Notes: generated from the sequence alone by a model not told the origin. A stretch of 64,000 nt of DNA from SCUS01 sp966211675 (GCA_966211675.1 CBIHPK010000012.1:17390-81389), one strand, 5' to 3'; positions 43,284-52,884 are shown, counted from the first letter of the stretch. Program-made: numbers and translations.

Positions 43284-46200
43284 TCAGTTGTTCTTCGCGT
43301 TGCGGGCGAGGTAGGAGCCCCAGTCGAGGGGCTTGAGGTCCTCCACGCGATACTTGTGCATCGCCTCGACCGCGGCGCGGGCGAGCTGGAGGTTGGTGAG
43401 CAGCGGGACGTTCATGTCCACCGCGCGACGCCGGATGCGATACCCGTCGGGCATCCCCTGGTTGTCATACGAGCGCGGGATGTTGATCACCAGGTCGATG
43501 TGCCCGCTGTTGAGCAGGGACACCGCGCTGGGCTCCTTGTCGTTGCTCTCCTTGTAGGCGACCTCGCAGGGGATGCCCTGCTCCTTGAGGACGTCCGCGG
43601 TGCCCGGCGTGGCGTACAGGGTCAGGCCCATCTCCCGCAGCCAGAGGGCCTCGCGCTCGAAGCGGTACTTGTCCGCCACGGGCCCGAGGGAGAGCAGCAC
43701 GCCGCGCTTCGGCACCCGGAAGCCCGTCGCGATCAGCGCCTTGAGCAGCGCCTCGGAGAGGTCGTCGCCGAGGCAGCCGACCTCCCCCGTGGAGGCCATC
43801 TCGACGCCCAGCGTGGGGTCGGCGCCGGCGAGGCGGGAGAAGGAGAACTGCGCGGCCTTCACGGCCACGTAGTCGAGGTCGAGCGCCTCGACGGAGGTCG
43901 GCGTCGCGACGCCCAGCATGCGGCGAGCGGCCTCGCGGATGAAGTTGGTCCCGGTGACCTTGGAGACGAAGGGGAAGGAGCGCGACGCCCGGAGGTTGCA
44001 CTCGATCACCTTCACCACGTTGTCCTTCGCGAGGAACTGCATGTTGAAGGGCCCGGTGATCTGCAGCGCCTTCGCCACGTCGCGGGCGATGCGCTTGATG
44101 CGCCGGATGGTCTCCACGTAGAGCTTCTGCGGTGGCAGCACGAGCGTCGCGTCGCCCGAGTGCACGCCCGCGTTCTCGATGTGCTCGCTGATGGCCGAGA
44201 GGATCACCTCGCCGCGGTCGGCGACGGCGTCGATCTCGATCTCCTTGGCGTGCGTCTCGAACTTGGTGATCACCACCGGGTGCTCCGGCGACACGGCCGT
44301 GGCGCGGTGCAGGTAGTTGCGCAGGTGGTGCTGCTCGTGGGCGACGGTCATGGCCGCGCCGGAGAGCACGTAGGAGGGCCGCACCAGCAGGGGGAAGCCG
44401 CCGAGCTCGTCGGTGATGCGCGTGAGGTTCTCGTCGCTCACGTCCGTGGTGGTGGCCCAGCGCGGCTGGTCGATCTTGAGCTGGTCGAGCAGGTCGCCGA
44501 ACTTCTCGCGGTCCTCCGCGCGGTCGACGCTCTCCGGGTTTGTGCCGAGCACTCGCACGCCCGCCTTGTGGAGCTTGAGCGCGAGGTTGTTCGAGACCTG
44601 TCCGCCCATGGAGACGATCACCCCGTAGGGCTGCTCGCGCTCATAGAGATCGAGCACCGTCTCCAGGCAGATCTCGTCGAAGACCAGCTTGTCGCAGACG
44701 TCGTAGTCCGTGCTGACCGTCTCCGGGTTGTAGTTGAGCAGGATGGTCTCGTAGCCGAGCTCCTGCACCGCGCGCACGGTGTTCACGCAGCACCAGTCGA
44801 ACTCCACGCTCGACCCGATGCGGTACGCGCCGGACCCGAGGACCAGCACCTTCTTGCGCCACGAGGGCGCCACGTCGTCCACCGTCGCGTGGTAGGTCAG
44901 GTAGAGGTAGTTGGTCTCCGCGGGGTACTCGGCGGCCAGCGTGTCGATCTGGCAGAGGTGGGCTCTGATCCCGTGGCGCAGCCGCTCGGAGCGCACCTCG
45001 GACTCGGTGCTCTTGCGAAGCTTCGCGATGGCCCGGTCGGAGAAGCCCTGCTGCTTGGCCTCGCGCAGCAGCGCCGGGGCCACCGCGCCGCCGCCGTCCT
45101 TCAGCTGACGGCGCGTGCGCACCACCGACTCGATCTGGTGCAGGAACCACGGGTCGATGCCGGAGAGCGCGTTGATCTCCGCGACGCTCATCCCGTCGTT
45201 GAGCGCGCGGGCCACGGCGAGGATGCGGCGCGGCGAGGGGTTGCGGATCTCGTCTCGCAGGTCGTCGCCCACGAAGGCGTCCGGGTCGAGGCCGTCGACG
45301 CCGATCTCGATCATCCGCAGCGCCTTCTGGAGCACCTCCGGGAGCGTGCGGCCGATGGCCATCACCTCGCCGACGCTCTTCATCTCGCTGCCGATGCGCG
45401 TGTCGACCTGGTTGAACTTCTGCAGGTCCCAGCGGGGAAACTTGCAGACGATGTAGTCGAGCGCGGGCTCGAAGAACGCGCTCGTGCGCCGGGTGATGGC
45501 GTTGGGCAGGTCGGGCAGCGTGTACCCGAGGGCGATCTTCGCGGCGACATACGCGAGCGGGTAACCGGTCGCCTTGGAGGCGAGCGCGCTCGACCGGCTC
45601 AGCCGCGCGTTGACCTCGATGACCCGGTAGTCGTTGCTCTTCGGGTCGAGCGCGTACTGGATGTTGCACTCGCCCACCACGCCGAGGTGCCGGATGGTGC
45701 GGATCGCGATCGACCGGAGCATCTGGTACTCCTCGTCGTTGAGCGTCTGCGACGGCGCCACCACGATCGACTCGCCCGTGTGGATGCCGAGCGGGTCGAG
45801 GTTCTCCATGTTGCAGACGGTGATGCAGTTGTCGCGGGCGTCGCGGACGACCTCGTACTCGATCTCCTTCCACCCGCGGAGCGACTCCTCCACCAGCACC
45901 TGCGCGGTGCCGCCGCCGAAGGCCCGCAGCAGCGCGGCCTCGAGCTGCGCCTCGGTCTCGCAGATGGCCGACCCCTTGCCGCCGAGCGAGTACGCCGCGC
46001 GCAGGATCACCGGCAGCCCGAGCGCGCGCACCGCTTCTCGCACCTCCTCGCGGCTGTTGCAGGCCGCCGAGCGCGCGGTCTTCACGCCGATCTCGTCGAG
46101 GCGCTGCTTGAAGCGCAGCCGGTCCTCGGTGTCGCGCACGGTGTCGACGGGCGTGCCGAGCACGCGCACGCCGTACTTCTTCAGCACGCCGCTCTCGTCG

Positions 46201-46514
46201 AGGGCGACGCCGCAGTTGAGCGCCGTCTGTCCGCCGAAGGAGATGGTGATCGCGTCGACCTCCTCGGCGATGATCACCTGCTCGACGAAGTGCGGGTCGA
46301 CCGGGAGGAAGTAGACCTTGTCGGCCATCTCCTCGCTGGTCTGGATGGTCGCGATGTTGGGGTTGACCAGCACCGTCGCGATGCCCTCTTCGCGGATGGC
46401 CTTGATGGCCTGCGAGCCCGAGTAGTCGAACTCGCCGGCCTCGCCGATCTTGAGGGCGCCGGAGCCCAGGATGAGCACTCGGCGGGGCTTCTTGGGGAGA
46501 TACTGTCCGAACAT
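43284..46514 (-). CDS. carB: Carbamoyl-phosphate synthase large subunit
   Basis: Builds carbamoyl phosphate from bicarbonate, ammonia and two ATP for arginine and pyrimidine synthesis. The 1076-residue length is normal. The N-terminal and C-terminal halves each carry an ATP-grasp domain with matching motifs: SLGGKGSA in the first, and VLSGAAM and NLRASRSFPF in the second. The C-terminal end is the allosteric domain. It starts one base after the carA stop. It and carA are arranged as a single operon. Confidence 0.98.
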   Translation of the reverse strand: MFGQYLPKKPRRVLILGSGALKIGEAGEFDYSGSQAIKAIREEGIATVLVNPNIATIQTSEEMADKVYFLPVDPHFVEQVIIAEEVDAITISFGGQTALNCGVALDESGVLKKYGVRVLGTPVDTVRDTEDRLRFKQRLDEIGVKTARSAACNSREEVREAVRALGLPVILRAAYSLGGKGSAICETEAQLEAALLRAFGGGTAQVLVEESLRGWKEIEYEVVRDARDNCITVCNMENLDPLGIHTGESIVVAPSQTLNDEEYQMLRSIAIRTIRHLGVVGECNIQYALDPKSNDYRVIEVNARLSRSSALASKATGYPLAYVAAKIALGYTLPDLPNAITRRTSAFFEPALDYIVCKFPRWDLQKFNQVDTRIGSEMKSVGEVMAIGRTLPEVLQKALRMIEIGVDGLDPDAFVGDDLRDEIRNPSPRRILAVARALNDGMSVAEINALSGIDPWFLHQIESVVRTRRQLKDGGGAVAPALLREAKQQGFSDRAIAKLRKSTESEVRSERLRHGIRAHLCQIDTLAAEYPAETNYLYLTYHATVDDVAPSWRKKVLVLGSGAYRIGSSVEFDWCCVNTVRAVQELGYETILLNYNPETVSTDYDVCDKLVFDEICLETVLDLYEREQPYGVIVSMGGQVSNNLALKLHKAGVRVLGTNPESVDRAEDREKFGDLLDQLKIDQPRWATTTDVSDENLTRITDELGGFPLLVRPSYVLSGAAMTVAHEQHHLRNYLHRATAVSPEHPVVITKFETHAKEIEIDAVADRGEVILSAISEHIENAGVHSGDATLVLPPQKLYVETIRRIKRIARDVAKALQITGPFNMQFLAKDNVVKVIECNLRASRSFPFVSKVTGTNFIREAARRMLGVATPTSVEALDLDYVAVKAAQFSFSRLAGADPTLGVEMASTGEVGCLGDDLSEALLKALIATGFRVPKRGVLLSLGPVADKYRFEREALWLREMGLTLYATPGTADVLKEQGIPCEVAYKESNDKEPSAVSLLNSGHIDLVINIPRSYDNQGMPDGYRIRRRAVDMNVPLLTNLQLARAAVEAMHKYRVEDLKPLDWGSYLARNAKNN

Positions 46515-46515
46515 C

Positions 46516-47616
46516 TCAACGTCCTCGCTTCATCGATCCGCAGAGCCGGAGGAAGTCGTCAAACAGGAAGGCCGTGTCTTCCGGACCCGGCGTGGCCTCG
46601 GGGTGGAACTGCACGCTCGACACCGCCCTCCCCCGCGCGCGGATGCCCTCGTTGGTGCCGTCGTTGACGTTGACGAACCAGGGCTCCCAGTCCGCCGGGA
46701 GCGAGTCCTCGCGCACGGCGTACCCGTGGTTCTGCGAGGTGACGTAGCAGCGGCGGGTGAGGAGGTCCTGCACCGGCTGGTTCTGCGAGCGGTGCCCGTA
46801 GCGGAGCTTGTACGTGTCGCCGCCCGCCGCGAGCGCGAGGAGCTGGTTGCCCAGGCACACCCCGAAGGTCGGCACGCCCTGGTCGAAGAGCCCGCGAATC
46901 TGCATCGCGAGGGGCATGAGGTCCTTCGGGTCGCCGGGACCGTTGGAGAGCAGCACCCCGTCGATGTCCGGGAGGTACTTCGCGAGGTCCGCGTGGCTCG
47001 GCACCCGGATCACCGTCGCGCCGCGCTTCACGATCGCGCGGGCGATGTTGTCCTTGCACCCGGTGTCCACGAGCAGCACCCGCAGCTCTCCGCCCGCGTA
47101 GGTGACCTCCTCGGGCACCGTGCACTGCGCCACGACGGTGGGCATGTCGATGGCGTCCGCGCGGAGCTTCCCCTCGGCCGTCGGCGTGTCGTCGCGCAGC
47201 AGCCACCCCTTCATGGTGCCGTGCTCGCGGAGCTTTCGCGTGAGCGTCCGGGTGTCGATGCCCTCCACCGCGGGCACGTTCTCCTCGCGCAGCCACTCGC
47301 CGAGGGTGCTCGCCATCCCGTGGTGCGAGGGGCGGTCGCTGTGCCGGAGGCACACCATCCCCTGCACCTGCACCCGGCCGCTCTCGAAGGGAGCGCTGAT
47401 GCTCCCCGCGGGCCGCCGCGCGGGCACGCCGTAGTTCCCCTGGAGGGGATACGTCGTGACCAGGATCTGCCCGCGGAAGCTCGGGTCGGTCAGCGTCTCG
47501 ACGTACCCGCTCATCCCGGTGGTGAACACCACCTCGCCGGCGACCTCGCGCGGCGCGCCGAACGATCGGCCCCGCAATTCCGTCCCGTCTTCCAGCACCA
47601 GCTTCATGAAGTGCAT
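46516..47616 (-). CDS. carA: Carbamoyl-phosphate synthase small subunit
   Basis: The glutamine amidotransferase partner of CarB, supplying ammonia. The class I triad is complete: Cys254 in GVCLGNQ, His338 and Glu340 in QFHPE. The 366-residue length is normal. The first ATG (47616) has GGAG six bases upstream; a second, four codons later, lies too far from it. A hairpin CCGCCC-CGCA-GGGCGG at 47641-47656 lies in the leader, which is not by itself evidence of attenuation. Confidence 0.97.
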   Translation of the reverse strand: MHFMKLVLEDGTELRGRSFGAPREVAGEVVFTTGMSGYVETLTDPSFRGQILVTTYPLQGNYGVPARRPAGSISAPFESGRVQVQGMVCLRHSDRPSHHGMASTLGEWLREENVPAVEGIDTRTLTRKLREHGTMKGWLLRDDTPTAEGKLRADAIDMPTVVAQCTVPEEVTYAGGELRVLLVDTGCKDNIARAIVKRGATVIRVPSHADLAKYLPDIDGVLLSNGPGDPKDLMPLAMQIRGLFDQGVPTFGVCLGNQLLALAAGGDTYKLRYGHRSQNQPVQDLLTRRCYVTSQNHGYAVREDSLPADWEPWFVNVNDGTNEGIRARGRAVSSVQFHPEATPGPEDTAFLFDDFLRLCGSMKRGR

Positions 47617-47640
47617 CGCGAACTCCGTTGACCTCCGTCA

Positions 47641-47656
47641 CCGCCCCGCAGGGCGG
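47641..47656 (-). promoter_or_regulatory. Hairpin in the carAB leader
   Basis: A perfect 6-bp stem with a four-base loop, CCGCCC/GGGCGG, lies 25 to 40 bases upstream of the carA ATG. A weak promoter-like pair (TCGACC, TATGGT, 16-base spacing, at 47662-47689) lies just beyond it. This leader may be regulatory, but the evidence is limited to a short inverted repeat in very GC-rich DNA. Confidence 0.25.
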
Positions 47657-47753
47657 CGCGGACCATACTCGAAAGCTGTCCGCGGTCGACCCCATAGACC
47701 GCCCGGAGCGCTCGACGGTCCCGACCCGGCCGGCGAGGAACGAAAGTCGTCCC

Positions 47754-49247
47754 GTGGCGGTTGCGCCCCGCCGGAGTACCGGTACACCGGCCGTCGCCGT
47801 GTCGCCCGTGCCCCGAGTCCTCGCCGCGCTCGCCGCGTTCGCCGCGTCCCGGACCGCATGGGCCCAGCGTCCGCTTCGGACCAGCGACTTCGCCATCGAC
47901 TTCTCCCGCGGTCCGGTGGTGGGACCCGGGCGGGCGGTGGGCCTCGGCGGCGCCTACGGCAGCCTGGTGTCCGGCGTCGACGGCGTCCCCTTCAACCCCG
48001 CGGGCTACGCGCAGCGCTCTGGGGCTGAGCTCTCCTGGTTCTCCTTCGACCCGGTGGTGTCGTTCTTCTTCCCGCAACGCAACTGGGACAACTCGGGCGC
48101 GAGCGGTCGCGACTACGACAGCTTCCAAGTCACGCAGCTGGGCATGGGGATGCACTTCGGCAACGTGGGCGTCGGGTACCTCGCGACCATCCAGAGCTAC
48201 GAGCTCGGCGCGCGCAACGGCTTCGAGCGGCCCATCTCCGTCGACATGAGCTCGCACCACCTCGGCGGCGGACTGCTGCTGGGCGACGGCGAGGTGGTGA
48301 TCGGCGCGGGCCTTCGCATCGGCTCGATGAACATCCAGTGGTCCGGGGCGGCCTCCAACCCGGGGTCGGGCAACGAGCTGCGCTACCTGGGCGTGGCGCC
48401 GGAGTTCGGCGCGCTCTGGCGTCCGACGGGCCAGCGCTTCCGCCTGGGCATCGCCTTCCGCTCCGAGGTGAGCGCGCTGCCCATCGACTTCGGCGTGACC
48501 GAGGGCGGGACCATCCGACGGCCCACCGGGTGCGCGGAGGGGAGCGCCGGGTGCTTCGTGGTCCCGCGGCGCATCGCGATGCCGTGGGAGATCGAGCTCG
48601 GCGCCTCGCTGATGCTTGGCGAGCGGACCTTCAACGTCCCGTGGCAGGACATGGTCGCCCTGCGCCGCGAGCTGCGCGACCGGCAGCGGGACGAGCGCGC
48701 CCGCCGGGAGCGGGAGCACCGCCTGGAGATCGCCGCCCTCGACGACGAGCTCGAGCGCGCCAGCCTCGACGCACGCTGGACCATCGAGGAGCGCGAGCGG
48801 CAGGAGCGCGAGGAGCTGGAGTACGCGAGCTTCTCGTGGCGCTGGCGGGCCGAGCAGCGGGTGATGCTGCGCGACCGCGGCCGTCGCTTCCTGCTCGTCT
48901 CCTTCGGCCTGGTGACCTTCGGTCCGGTGGGGCGCGGACAGGGCATCGACGCCTTCATGGCGCAGCAGGAGCGCCCCTCCGGGCGGGACCTCCTCCTGTC
49001 CCCGCGCCTCGGCCTGGAGGGCGAGCCCTGGGCCAACCAGCTCCAGCTTCGCGTCGGCAGCTACGTCGAGCCGTCGCGCTTCGACGACGTCCCGGCGCGC
49101 GTCCACTTCACCAGCGGCCTCGACCTGCGTCTCTTCCGCTGGGACGCCTTCAAGATCTCCGACCCGGTGAGCTTCAAGCTCACCTTCACCATGGACTACT
49201 CGTACAACTACTTCGACTGGGGCTTCGGCATCGGCTTCTGGCAATAG
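47754..49247 (+). CDS. Outer-membrane beta-barrel protein with a charged helical insert
   Basis: A 497-residue predicted outer-membrane protein. A signal peptide ends in TAWAQ and the body shows alternating hydrophobic strands ending in FGIGFW, which looks like a C-terminal barrel signature. Around residues 303-358 the strands are interrupted by a highly charged coiled-coil, rich in Arg and Glu (RRELRDRQRDERARRERE and EERERQERE segments). The barrel resumes afterwards. GTG at 47754 is the preferred start but others nearby (47799, 47808) are possible; the ribosome-binding site is unclear. No named family. Confidence 0.6.
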   Translation: MAVAPRRSTGTPAVAVSPVPRVLAALAAFAASRTAWAQRPLRTSDFAIDFSRGPVVGPGRAVGLGGAYGSLVSGVDGVPFNPAGYAQRSGAELSWFSFDPVVSFFFPQRNWDNSGASGRDYDSFQVTQLGMGMHFGNVGVGYLATIQSYELGARNGFERPISVDMSSHHLGGGLLLGDGEVVIGAGLRIGSMNIQWSGAASNPGSGNELRYLGVAPEFGALWRPTGQRFRLGIAFRSEVSALPIDFGVTEGGTIRRPTGCAEGSAGCFVVPRRIAMPWEIELGASLMLGERTFNVPWQDMVALRRELRDRQRDERARREREHRLEIAALDDELERASLDARWTIEERERQEREELEYASFSWRWRAEQRVMLRDRGRRFLLVSFGLVTFGPVGRGQGIDAFMAQQERPSGRDLLLSPRLGLEGEPWANQLQLRVGSYVEPSRFDDVPARVHFTSGLDLRLFRWDAFKISDPVSFKLTFTMDYSYNYFDWGFGIGFWQ

Positions 49248-49283
49248 GACCCGACGGCCCTCTACCCTCGTCGCACCCTACCG

Positions 49284-51464
49284 ATGAGACCGCACCTGCT
49301 CGCCCCCGTCGCCGCCCTCGCCGGAGCGTGCGCGCAGCCCGCCGCCCCACCCCCCGCTCCGCCCGAGGCCGGACCACCTCGCCTCGCCGTGGGCCTCGAC
49401 GCGTACCGGCAATGGGACCGCCTCCCCCTCGTGCGCATCGGATCGCGCACGTACATGCGGAGCACCTACGACCGCGCCGGGGGCAACGAGGCCGCCGACG
49501 CGAGCCACTTCCTCCGCCAGGAGCGCGACGACTTCAACGTCTCGCTCGACGTCGAGGGCGCCGGCTTCGTCTACTTCGTCCGCACCAACCACTGGCACGG
49601 CAGCCCCTGGCACTACGTCGTGGACGGCGTCGACCACGTCGTCACCGAGACCAGCACCGCGGACCCCGACCACCCCGCCGCCGCGAGCGTCTTCGAGCCC
49701 GCCGCCGCCCTGCCCCCGCCGCTCACCTGGACCTGGTCGACCACTCGCGGCGCCGACCTCAACTGGGTTCCGCTGGGCTTCGAGCGCTCCTTCACCATGG
49801 CCTACGGCCGCACCCATTACGGGACCGGGTATTACATCTATCAGCTCGTCGCCGATGGGGAGACCAACCTCTCGCAGCCGGTGCGCTCCTGGGACGGGCG
49901 AGCGCCTCCCTCCGAGGACGTGCTCGACCTGCTGCGCCGCGCCGGGACGGACATCGCCCCGGTCGGCGACGGGGTCACCACGCAGGAGGGGAGCGTCGCG
50001 GTCCCTGCGACGGGAGCGGCCTCGGTGGTGCGGTTGGAGGGCGGCGCCTCGGTGGTGCGAGCGCTGCGCTTCACCGTGGCCCGAGACCGGGCGATCGCCT
50101 TCGGCAAGGCCCGTCTGCGCATCACCTGGGACGACCGAGCGGCGCCCTCCATCGACGCCCCGGTGGCGCTCTTCTTCGGCGCAGGGACCCTCTTCAACCG
50201 CGAGGACCGCGAGTGCCTCGTGAAGGGACTGCTCTCGAACATCTGCCAGGACGAGCGCGACGTGCGCCTGTCGATGTACCTCCCGATGCCCTTCTTCCAG
50301 AGCGCCCGGGTGGAGCTCGTGGGCGACGGCGCGGCCATCGCCGACGTCCGCTGGCACGTCCGCACGCAGCGCTGGAGCCACCCCCGCGCCGCGACGGCCT
50401 ACCTCCACGCGACCCATGTCGACCACGCGGACCCGGTGCGGGGCCGCGACCTGGTGCTCCTCGACACCACCCACGTCGAAGGCGGCGGCGACTGGTGCGG
50501 GACCTTCATGGGCACCTCCTTCGTCTTCTCCGATCGGGCGGTGCTGGGCACGCTGGAGGGAGATCCGCGCTTCTTCTTCGACGACAGCCAGAGCCCGCAG
50601 GCGCAGGGGACGGGCACCGAGGAGTGGGGCGGCGGCGGCGACTACTGGGGCGGGCGCACCATGACCCTCCCGCTCGCGGGTCACCCCGTCGGGGCGGTCG
50701 GTCCAGACTCCGCCCTCAACGACGAGGACCGCATCGAGTCGGCCTATCGCTTCCTGCTCGCCGACGCGATGCCCTTCGGACGCAACGCTCGCATCCAGCT
50801 GGAGCACGGCGCGGAGAACGACTCCACCGAGCACTACCAGAGCGTCACCTGGTGGTACGGCCGCCCGGAGGCCTGCCTCGTCGCCACCGACCGCCTCGAC
50901 GTGGGCGACCCCTCCGACGAAGCTCGCCACCGTTACACCTCGCCCGGCTCGACGGCCCTCGACACGCTGACCTCCCGCTACGAGCTCGGCGTCGACACCC
51001 TGCCCGACGGAACGGTCGTCCTCCCGACCAGCACCGACACGGGCCGCCACACCAGCGGCAGCTCGGAGTTCACGCTCTCGCTCGACCCGGCCAACCGGGG
51101 CGTGCTGCTGCGCCGCACCATGGACTACGGCTATCGCGACCAGCGCGCGGAGGTCTTCATCGCCGACGACCGGGACGGAGCGTCCTTCGAGCGGGCCGGG
51201 GTCTGGTACACGGCCGGCTCCAACCAGTGCGTGTACTCCAACCCCTCCGCGGAGCTCGGTGCGGCGGAGCACGCCGTGCAGACCTCCAACCGGCGCTGGC
51301 GCGACGATGAGTTCCTGCTGCCGTCGCGGCTCACCGCGGGTCGACGCGCCATCCGGGTGCGCGTGACCTCCTCGCCCGTGCACCGCCCGATCACCCCCGG
51401 TGCGACCGCCGCGGAGAGCGCCTGGAGCGAGTACCGCTACACGGCTTACTCGTACCGGTATTGA
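49284..51464 (+). CDS. GH172-type (DUF2961) secreted glycoside hydrolase, predicted lipoprotein
   Basis: A 726-residue protein with an N-terminal signal peptide ending in a possible lipobox (AGAC) and a DUF2961 domain. Motifs include RSTYDRAGGNE at the start, HVEGGGDWCG in the middle and the family signature GTGTEEWGGGGDYW. Known members of GH172 act on fructofuranosides and arabinofuranosides, including D-arabinan of mycobacteria. The substrate here is unknown. It lies 36 bases downstream of the outer-membrane barrel gene on the same strand, so the two may share a transcript. Confidence 0.8.
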   Translation: MRPHLLAPVAALAGACAQPAAPPPAPPEAGPPRLAVGLDAYRQWDRLPLVRIGSRTYMRSTYDRAGGNEAADASHFLRQERDDFNVSLDVEGAGFVYFVRTNHWHGSPWHYVVDGVDHVVTETSTADPDHPAAASVFEPAAALPPPLTWTWSTTRGADLNWVPLGFERSFTMAYGRTHYGTGYYIYQLVADGETNLSQPVRSWDGRAPPSEDVLDLLRRAGTDIAPVGDGVTTQEGSVAVPATGAASVVRLEGGASVVRALRFTVARDRAIAFGKARLRITWDDRAAPSIDAPVALFFGAGTLFNREDRECLVKGLLSNICQDERDVRLSMYLPMPFFQSARVELVGDGAAIADVRWHVRTQRWSHPRAATAYLHATHVDHADPVRGRDLVLLDTTHVEGGGDWCGTFMGTSFVFSDRAVLGTLEGDPRFFFDDSQSPQAQGTGTEEWGGGGDYWGGRTMTLPLAGHPVGAVGPDSALNDEDRIESAYRFLLADAMPFGRNARIQLEHGAENDSTEHYQSVTWWYGRPEACLVATDRLDVGDPSDEARHRYTSPGSTALDTLTSRYELGVDTLPDGTVVLPTSTDTGRHTSGSSEFTLSLDPANRGVLLRRTMDYGYRDQRAEVFIADDRDGASFERAGVWYTAGSNQCVYSNPSAELGAAEHAVQTSNRRWRDDEFLLPSRLTAGRRAIRVRVTSSPVHRPITPGATAAESAWSEYRYTAYSYRY

Positions 51465-51480
51465 CCCTCTCGCCGGGTCA
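51462..51480. terminator. Bidirectional hairpin at convergent stop codons
   Basis: A perfect 6-bp stem, TGACCC (51462-51467) and GGGTCA (51475-51480), with a seven-base loop. The stem contains the stop codons of the GH172-type gene and the UspA-like gene. No T-run follows, so it is a candidate only. Confidence 0.38.
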
Positions 51481-51876
51481 GTCGTCGTCGCCGCTTCGCA
51501 CGGTCACCACCGGGCAGTGCGCCGCGCGGATCACCTCGTCCGCGACGCTGCCGAGGAACCACCGGCGCATCGCCGACACCTGCCGCGTCGCCACCACGAT
51601 GAGGTCGGCGTTGCCCTCCTCCGCCAGGTCGACCAGGGCCCTCGCGATGTCGCTCCCCAGCACGAGCTGGCTGGTGACCCCGGGGCCCGCGTCGTCGGCC
51701 ACCCTCGCGAGCGCGGCCCGGCGCTCGACCACCTTCGGGTCGTTGTCGTCGTTGCCGTCGGCGATGTGCACGACGTTGACGGTGGCCTGCAGCGGCTGCG
51801 CGAGATCGAGCGCCCAGGAGAGCGCGTCGTCCGAAGCCTCGGTGAAGTCGTAGCCCACGACGATGCGACGGATCAT
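51478..51876 (-). CDS. Universal stress protein, UspA-family
   Basis: A 132-residue UspA-fold protein. The N-terminus VVGYDFTEASDDAL and the late GSVADEVIRAAHCPVVTVR strand are typical. The ATP-binding loop normally reads G-x2-G-x9-GS. Here the first two glycines are replaced (ATRQ), so nucleotide binding may be lost, as in the UspA-like non-binding subgroup. It is convergent with the GH172-type gene and co-directional with the unknown gene upstream. Confidence 0.83.
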   Translation of the reverse strand: MIRRIVVGYDFTEASDDALSWALDLAQPLQATVNVVHIADGNDDNDPKVVERRAALARVADDAGPGVTSQLVLGSDIARALVDLAEEGNADLIVVATRQVSAMRRWFLGSVADEVIRAAHCPVVTVRSGDDD

Positions 51877-51906
51877 TCGCTTGACTCCTACGGTCCGGGA
51901 ACGCTT

Positions 51907-52884
51907 CTAGCGCGGGTCGAGCGCGTCGAGGCAGAGCTCGACCAGCGCCGGGTGGACCTTCGCTCGCCGGGCGACCGCCGCCACCGTGGGCACCTTGCCA
52001 TCGCCCGCCGCCGCCAGCTCCGCGACCGCCTTCGCGATGGGCCGGAACACCGACGCCCGGCGACGCAGCACCTCTCTCGGATCGACCCGCTCCATCACCG
52101 CCGCCTGCACCGAGAGCAGGCGAGTGACCTCGGCCTCGGAGATCGCGAGGCGCTCGGCGACCATGCGCTTCACCCGGTTTCGCGGCACCCGCCGGGTCGT
52201 GAACTCCTCGAGCAATTCGCGCAGCGAGCGCAGCGCCCCGAGGTCGCTCAGCGACACGTCCACCGCCGAGCCCACGACCAGCTCGACCCAGCGCGAGGCC
52301 GCCCGCTGCCACACGCTCACGTAGCGGGGCAGGTCGGCGTCGAAGCCGAGCGACACCCAGCGATCGACGGACTCCTCCAGCGCCAGGCGCGAGGCGATCT
52401 TCACCCACGGCACCGTCTCCGCCGCCGCCCCGGCCGCGTACCAGGTCGCGTGCGCGTCGGCCACCGGACCGATGGCGGCGAGCAGCGCGTCGCGCGCATC
52501 GGCCGTGCGGTCGACCGGGCCCTTGAGCACCCACCCGAGCGCGGCGCCCTCGTCGAGCACCGCCGCGAGCCAGGTCGAGAGCGCCTCGCCCAGCCAGGCC
52601 CGCAGCGAGCGGGCGCGGTCTCCCGGGCGCGCCTGCCGTAGCAGGGATGCGGAGCGCGTCGATCGCAGCCTCGCCGGCCAGTCGGAGACCTCGCCGTCGA
52701 CCGGGACCACCGACCGTCCGCTCGCGAGCGCCTCGGCCAGTCGGGCGAAGGCCGACGGCAGCTCGGAGCACGCGAGGAGCATCTCGCCGAGGTGCTCGAT
52801 GCTGAGCGCCAGCGTCTTGCCCAGCTCCTTCATCCGCCGCCCCTGCCTCGATGCCGTGCGCTGAACCCTCACCGGCGGCACCAT
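51907..52884 (-). CDS. Unknown protein, predicted helical
   Basis: A 325-residue, Ala/Arg/Leu-rich, largely helical protein with no domain I recognise. A short segment near the end (VPTVAAVARRAKVHPALVELCLDAL) resembles a helix-turn-helix, but too weakly to call it a regulator. The ATG at 52884 has GGAGGGGAG about seven bases upstream; an ATG at 52833 is an alternative. It lies 30 bases before the UspA-like gene and divergent from the MopE/FGE gene. Confidence 0.55.
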   Translation of the reverse strand: MVPPVRVQRTASRQGRRMKELGKTLALSIEHLGEMLLACSELPSAFARLAEALASGRSVVPVDGEVSDWPARLRSTRSASLLRQARPGDRARSLRAWLGEALSTWLAAVLDEGAALGWVLKGPVDRTADARDALLAAIGPVADAHATWYAAGAAAETVPWVKIASRLALEESVDRWVSLGFDADLPRYVSVWQRAASRWVELVVGSAVDVSLSDLGALRSLRELLEEFTTRRVPRNRVKRMVAERLAISEAEVTRLLSVQAAVMERVDPREVLRRRASVFRPIAKAVAELAAAGDGKVPTVAAVARRAKVHPALVELCLDALDPR

